Of a stretch of 43,972 bases of DNA, positions 41,864-43,972 are shown piece after piece. How positions within the stretch are numbered: position 1 is the first letter of the stretch; the number at the start of each line of letters is the position of its first letter. The stretch comes from G020354785 sp964534745 (lineage in GTDB: Bacteria > Bacteroidota > Bacteroidia > Bacteroidales > UBA10428). The notes under the pieces are model-generated. The model was given only the letters and a program-made list of their open reading frames with translations, made no database searches and was not told the DNA's origin. The position numbers were made by a program, and so were the translations under genes. The stretch spans positions 1-43,972 of the forward strand of contig CAZHQW010000023.1 in assembly GCA_964534745.1 (NCBI GenBank). The letters are read 5' to 3'.

Positions 41864-42715
41864 ATGGACAATAAAAAAAATATCCTGATAACAGGTACCT
41901 CATCAGGTATCGGCCAGTCATGTGTTCAGATACTTGGGAAAAATAACTACAAAGTATTCGCATGTGTGCGCAAACATAGCGATATTAACAGTCAGGATAT
42001 CTACAAAAAAGGGAATATCACTCCCCTGATTATGGATGTTAGCAGTGAAGACAGTATTAATAAGGCCTTTGATGAAGTGAACAGAGAAATATCAAATGAA
42101 GGACTGTATGGATTAATAAATAATGCTGCAATAGCTATTGGAGGTCCGGTTGAAACCTCCTCAATGGAAATCATAAGGGAACAATTCGAAATTAACCTGT
42201 TTGGCCAAATCAGGGTAATTCAAAAATTCCTGCCACTTTTAAGAACAGGAAGAGGGAAAATAATTAACATAAGCTCAACAAATGGTTTTGTATCATTTCC
42301 ATATATGGGTATTTACTGTGCGACAAAATTTGCATTTGAAGCTCTCAGTGATGCCTTAAGAATAGAATTAAGCCCATGGAACATTCCTGTTTCAGTTATA
42401 AATCCGGATAAAATAAAATCCAGAATATGGGAGAAATCAATCAAAATATCAACCGGATATTTCAATGCACTGGATGAAAAATCCAAAGGACTGTATAAAG
42501 ATTCTTTTTACAGGTTTGTAGAAACCGTGCGCAAAATTGAAAAATCGGCCCTTGCTCCCAAAATAGTAGTAAAAGCAATTATTAAAGCTCTGAAATCAAA
42601 AAACCCTCGCTTCAATTACCTGCCAGGTATTGATACTAAGCTTATGTATATAATGTCAGGAATCCTGCCAAAGAGATTATTAAATAGGCTTATAAAAAAA
42701 GAGCTTGGGAAGTGA
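41864..42715 (+). CDS. short-chain dehydrogenase/reductase
   Basis: 283 residues of the classical SDR type: cofactor motif TGTSSGIG (10-17), NNAA (about 86-89), and an active site of Ser137/138 with YCATK giving Tyr151 and Lys155. The first basic residues after strand 2 (CVRKHSD) suggest NADPH. A C-terminal hydrophobic/basic extension (about 250-283) could touch the membrane. It starts 6 bp after the radical SAM gene, so translation is coupled. In this context a 3-keto-long-chain-base reductase role is plausible, analogous to 3-ketosphinganine reductase. Confidence 0.92.
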   Translation: MDNKKNILITGTSSGIGQSCVQILGKNNYKVFACVRKHSDINSQDIYKKGNITPLIMDVSSEDSINKAFDEVNREISNEGLYGLINNAAIAIGGPVETSSMEIIREQFEINLFGQIRVIQKFLPLLRTGRGKIINISSTNGFVSFPYMGIYCATKFAFEALSDALRIELSPWNIPVSVINPDKIKSRIWEKSIKISTGYFNALDEKSKGLYKDSFYRFVETVRKIEKSALAPKIVVKAIIKALKSKNPRFNYLPGIDTKLMYIMSGILPKRLLNRLIKKELGK

Positions 42716-42765
42716 AAAAAAAATATTTTTTGCAATTTAAATTAAAAATAATTCATCGTAATATA

Positions 42766-43972
42766 ATGATAGTATTGCCAAAATATTCTTTGTTCTTTAT
42801 CCTTGCATTTATATTTTCAAGGATAAACTGCCAGAGTTCAGATACTATAAAGATTATAAATGATGAAAAAGAAATGAGTATTATTAACAATATTTATTTC
42901 CTTGAGGATCCCGGCAGCAGTCTGAGTATTGAAGATATCACGGAAGCACCCGGTGAATTAAAATTCCGCAAGAATACCAGGAGCAATTTAAACTTCGGCT
43001 ATCCGACCTCAACATTCTGGCTGAAATTTATTGTCAAAAATAGCATGGACAAACCAGTAAGCTACATTATACAAATTACCAATCCTGACCTGGATTTTAT
43101 AAGTTTTTATGAATTTTCGGATGATACGCTATTAAGAAAAATAGAGACAGGCGAGATGTACAGCATTAATACCCGTGATATTTATCACAGAAATTTCTTA
43201 TTTACTATTGATTTGATGCCCGGTAAAAGCCATACTTACTATATTTCCGCAAATAATGGCGGACATTCCTTCTTTATACCTATTTCACTTGTTGAAAAAC
43301 AGTATTTTGAAATTAAGAATAACAAGACCGAATTAACAAACTGGTTAATATACGGATTATTCATATTTATATTTATTTTCAGTATTTATCTTCACAGGTC
43401 GACAAAAGACATTGTAAATCTTTATTACGCCTTTTTTGTCCTCTTTGCAACAGTCTTCTTTATTTATTATGACGGATATGTATCTTTCCTAAATCCGCCC
43501 AGATGGATATCGAATACGAAATTTTTATTCCCGAGTCTGTTAACCGTCTTTCTGCTTTCCTTCACCCAGGTCTTTGTGAAATCTTATAACCGGTTTAAAG
43601 GATTTGTTAAACTGGCAAATCCTCTTAAAATTCTTGCGTTGATTTCCGTATCATTTTATTTTTTCAAGTACCCTGTATTTCTTATTACTGATATTGGTGT
43701 ACCGTTAATTGTACTACTGACTCTTATTGTATTAATAATTTTATCAATACTGACATTGAAACGAAGTTATTCACCTTCCATACTTATTTTAACCGGATTT
43801 TGCTTCAGTTTCTCGGGACTTGCAATACATGAATTAAAAGAAACCACAATTTTGCCGTATACCTTTTTTACTGAAATATCCATGAAACTGGGATTTACAT
43901 TACAATGTATCCTGCTTACCATAGCTGTGCTGGAAAGGTTCAGGCTGCAGCAGGAAGATTCAAAAAGAACAA
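42766..43972 (+). CDS. 7TM-DISM sensor protein (3' partial)
   Basis: Translated directly from ATG 42766; the frame is open to the window end (402 codons). A signal peptide (about 1-22) is followed by an extracellular beta domain of 7TMR-DISMED2 type (FGYPTSTFWLKFIVKN, FIPISLVE). From about residue 199 a seven-helix block starts (LIYGLFIFIFIFSIYLH, then further segments) and ends at VLERFRLQQED, where a coiled-coil and kinase or adenylyl-cyclase-like output usually begins in the family. It lies 50 bp after the SDR gene, so it may sense the envelope in relation to the lipid operon, or it may be unrelated. Confidence 0.85.
   Translation, partial: MIVLPKYSLFFILAFIFSRINCQSSDTIKIINDEKEMSIINNIYFLEDPGSSLSIEDITEAPGELKFRKNTRSNLNFGYPTSTFWLKFIVKNSMDKPVSYIIQITNPDLDFISFYEFSDDTLLRKIETGEMYSINTRDIYHRNFLFTIDLMPGKSHTYYISANNGGHSFFIPISLVEKQYFEIKNNKTELTNWLIYGLFIFIFIFSIYLHRSTKDIVNLYYAFFVLFATVFFIYYDGYVSFLNPPRWISNTKFLFPSLLTVFLLSFTQVFVKSYNRFKGFVKLANPLKILALISVSFYFFKYPVFLITDIGVPLIVLLTLIVLIILSILTLKRSYSPSILILTGFCFSFSGLAIHELKETTILPYTFFTEISMKLGFTLQCILLTIAVLERFRLQQEDSKRT

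Overview
This window looks like a chromosomal segment of a Bacteroidota bacterium, probably Bacteroidales-like. The grounds are the AT-rich intergenic DNA, the lack of obvious Shine-Dalgarno sites, several TAnnTTTG-type -7 promoter boxes, and lineage-typical genes: a HU-CCDC81/SPOR protein, an M23 peptidase beside alaS, a Nif3/zinc-ribbon pair, a REC/PAS/kinase cluster and a 7TM-DISM sensor. It holds about 40 protein genes, one tRNA and one cupin remnant. I see no rRNA, CRISPR array, transposase or prophage genes.

Layout. 1-6.1 kb: the 3' part of an FtsX/MacB-type permease, a V4R-like exported protein, an alpha/beta-hydrolase lipoprotein, a truncated cupin remnant, a GH172 (DUF2961) lipoprotein bracketed by two copies of a 13-bp repeat, and a trans-sulfuration PLP enzyme. 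6.1-11.8 kb: a repeat-built lipoprotein (five Fn3-like repeats, then seven 58-residue repeats), an SPL-type radical SAM protein, an L,D-transpeptidase and an Asp/Glu racemase. 11.8-14.6 kb: a minus-strand set of two paralogous exported beta-rich proteins and a secreted caspase-like peptidase. 14.7-23.2 kb: mostly housekeeping, with alaS, two tandem M23 peptidases ending in a clear terminator, a YncE-like propeller, a MerR regulator, Nif3 and a zinc-ribbon coiled coil. 23.2-27.5 kb: lemA, two TPM-domain genes and a CapA-like protein in one direction, a small lipoprotein and a VTT-domain membrane protein. 27.6-30.8 kb: tRNA-Val and a three-gene phosphorelay cluster, one of whose kinases has lost the phosphoacceptor His. 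30.9-37.3 kb: long-chain acyl-CoA synthetase, sodium:solute symporter, recR, polyphosphate glucokinase and the HU/TM/SPOR protein.

37.5-42.7 kb is the most interesting part. It is a tight plus-strand operon of a dedicated acyl carrier protein, an atypical AMP-binding enzyme with degenerate core motifs, an alpha-oxoamine synthase, a B12-binding radical SAM enzyme and a short-chain dehydrogenase, followed by a 7TM-DISM sensor cut by the window end. ACP + acyl-activating enzyme + alpha-oxoamine synthase + SDR is the toolkit for sphingoid-type or sulfonolipid-type long-chain bases. The B12 radical SAM gene suggests an additional, possibly undescribed, C-alkylation or rearrangement step. This is inference from gene content and motifs; no database search was possible.
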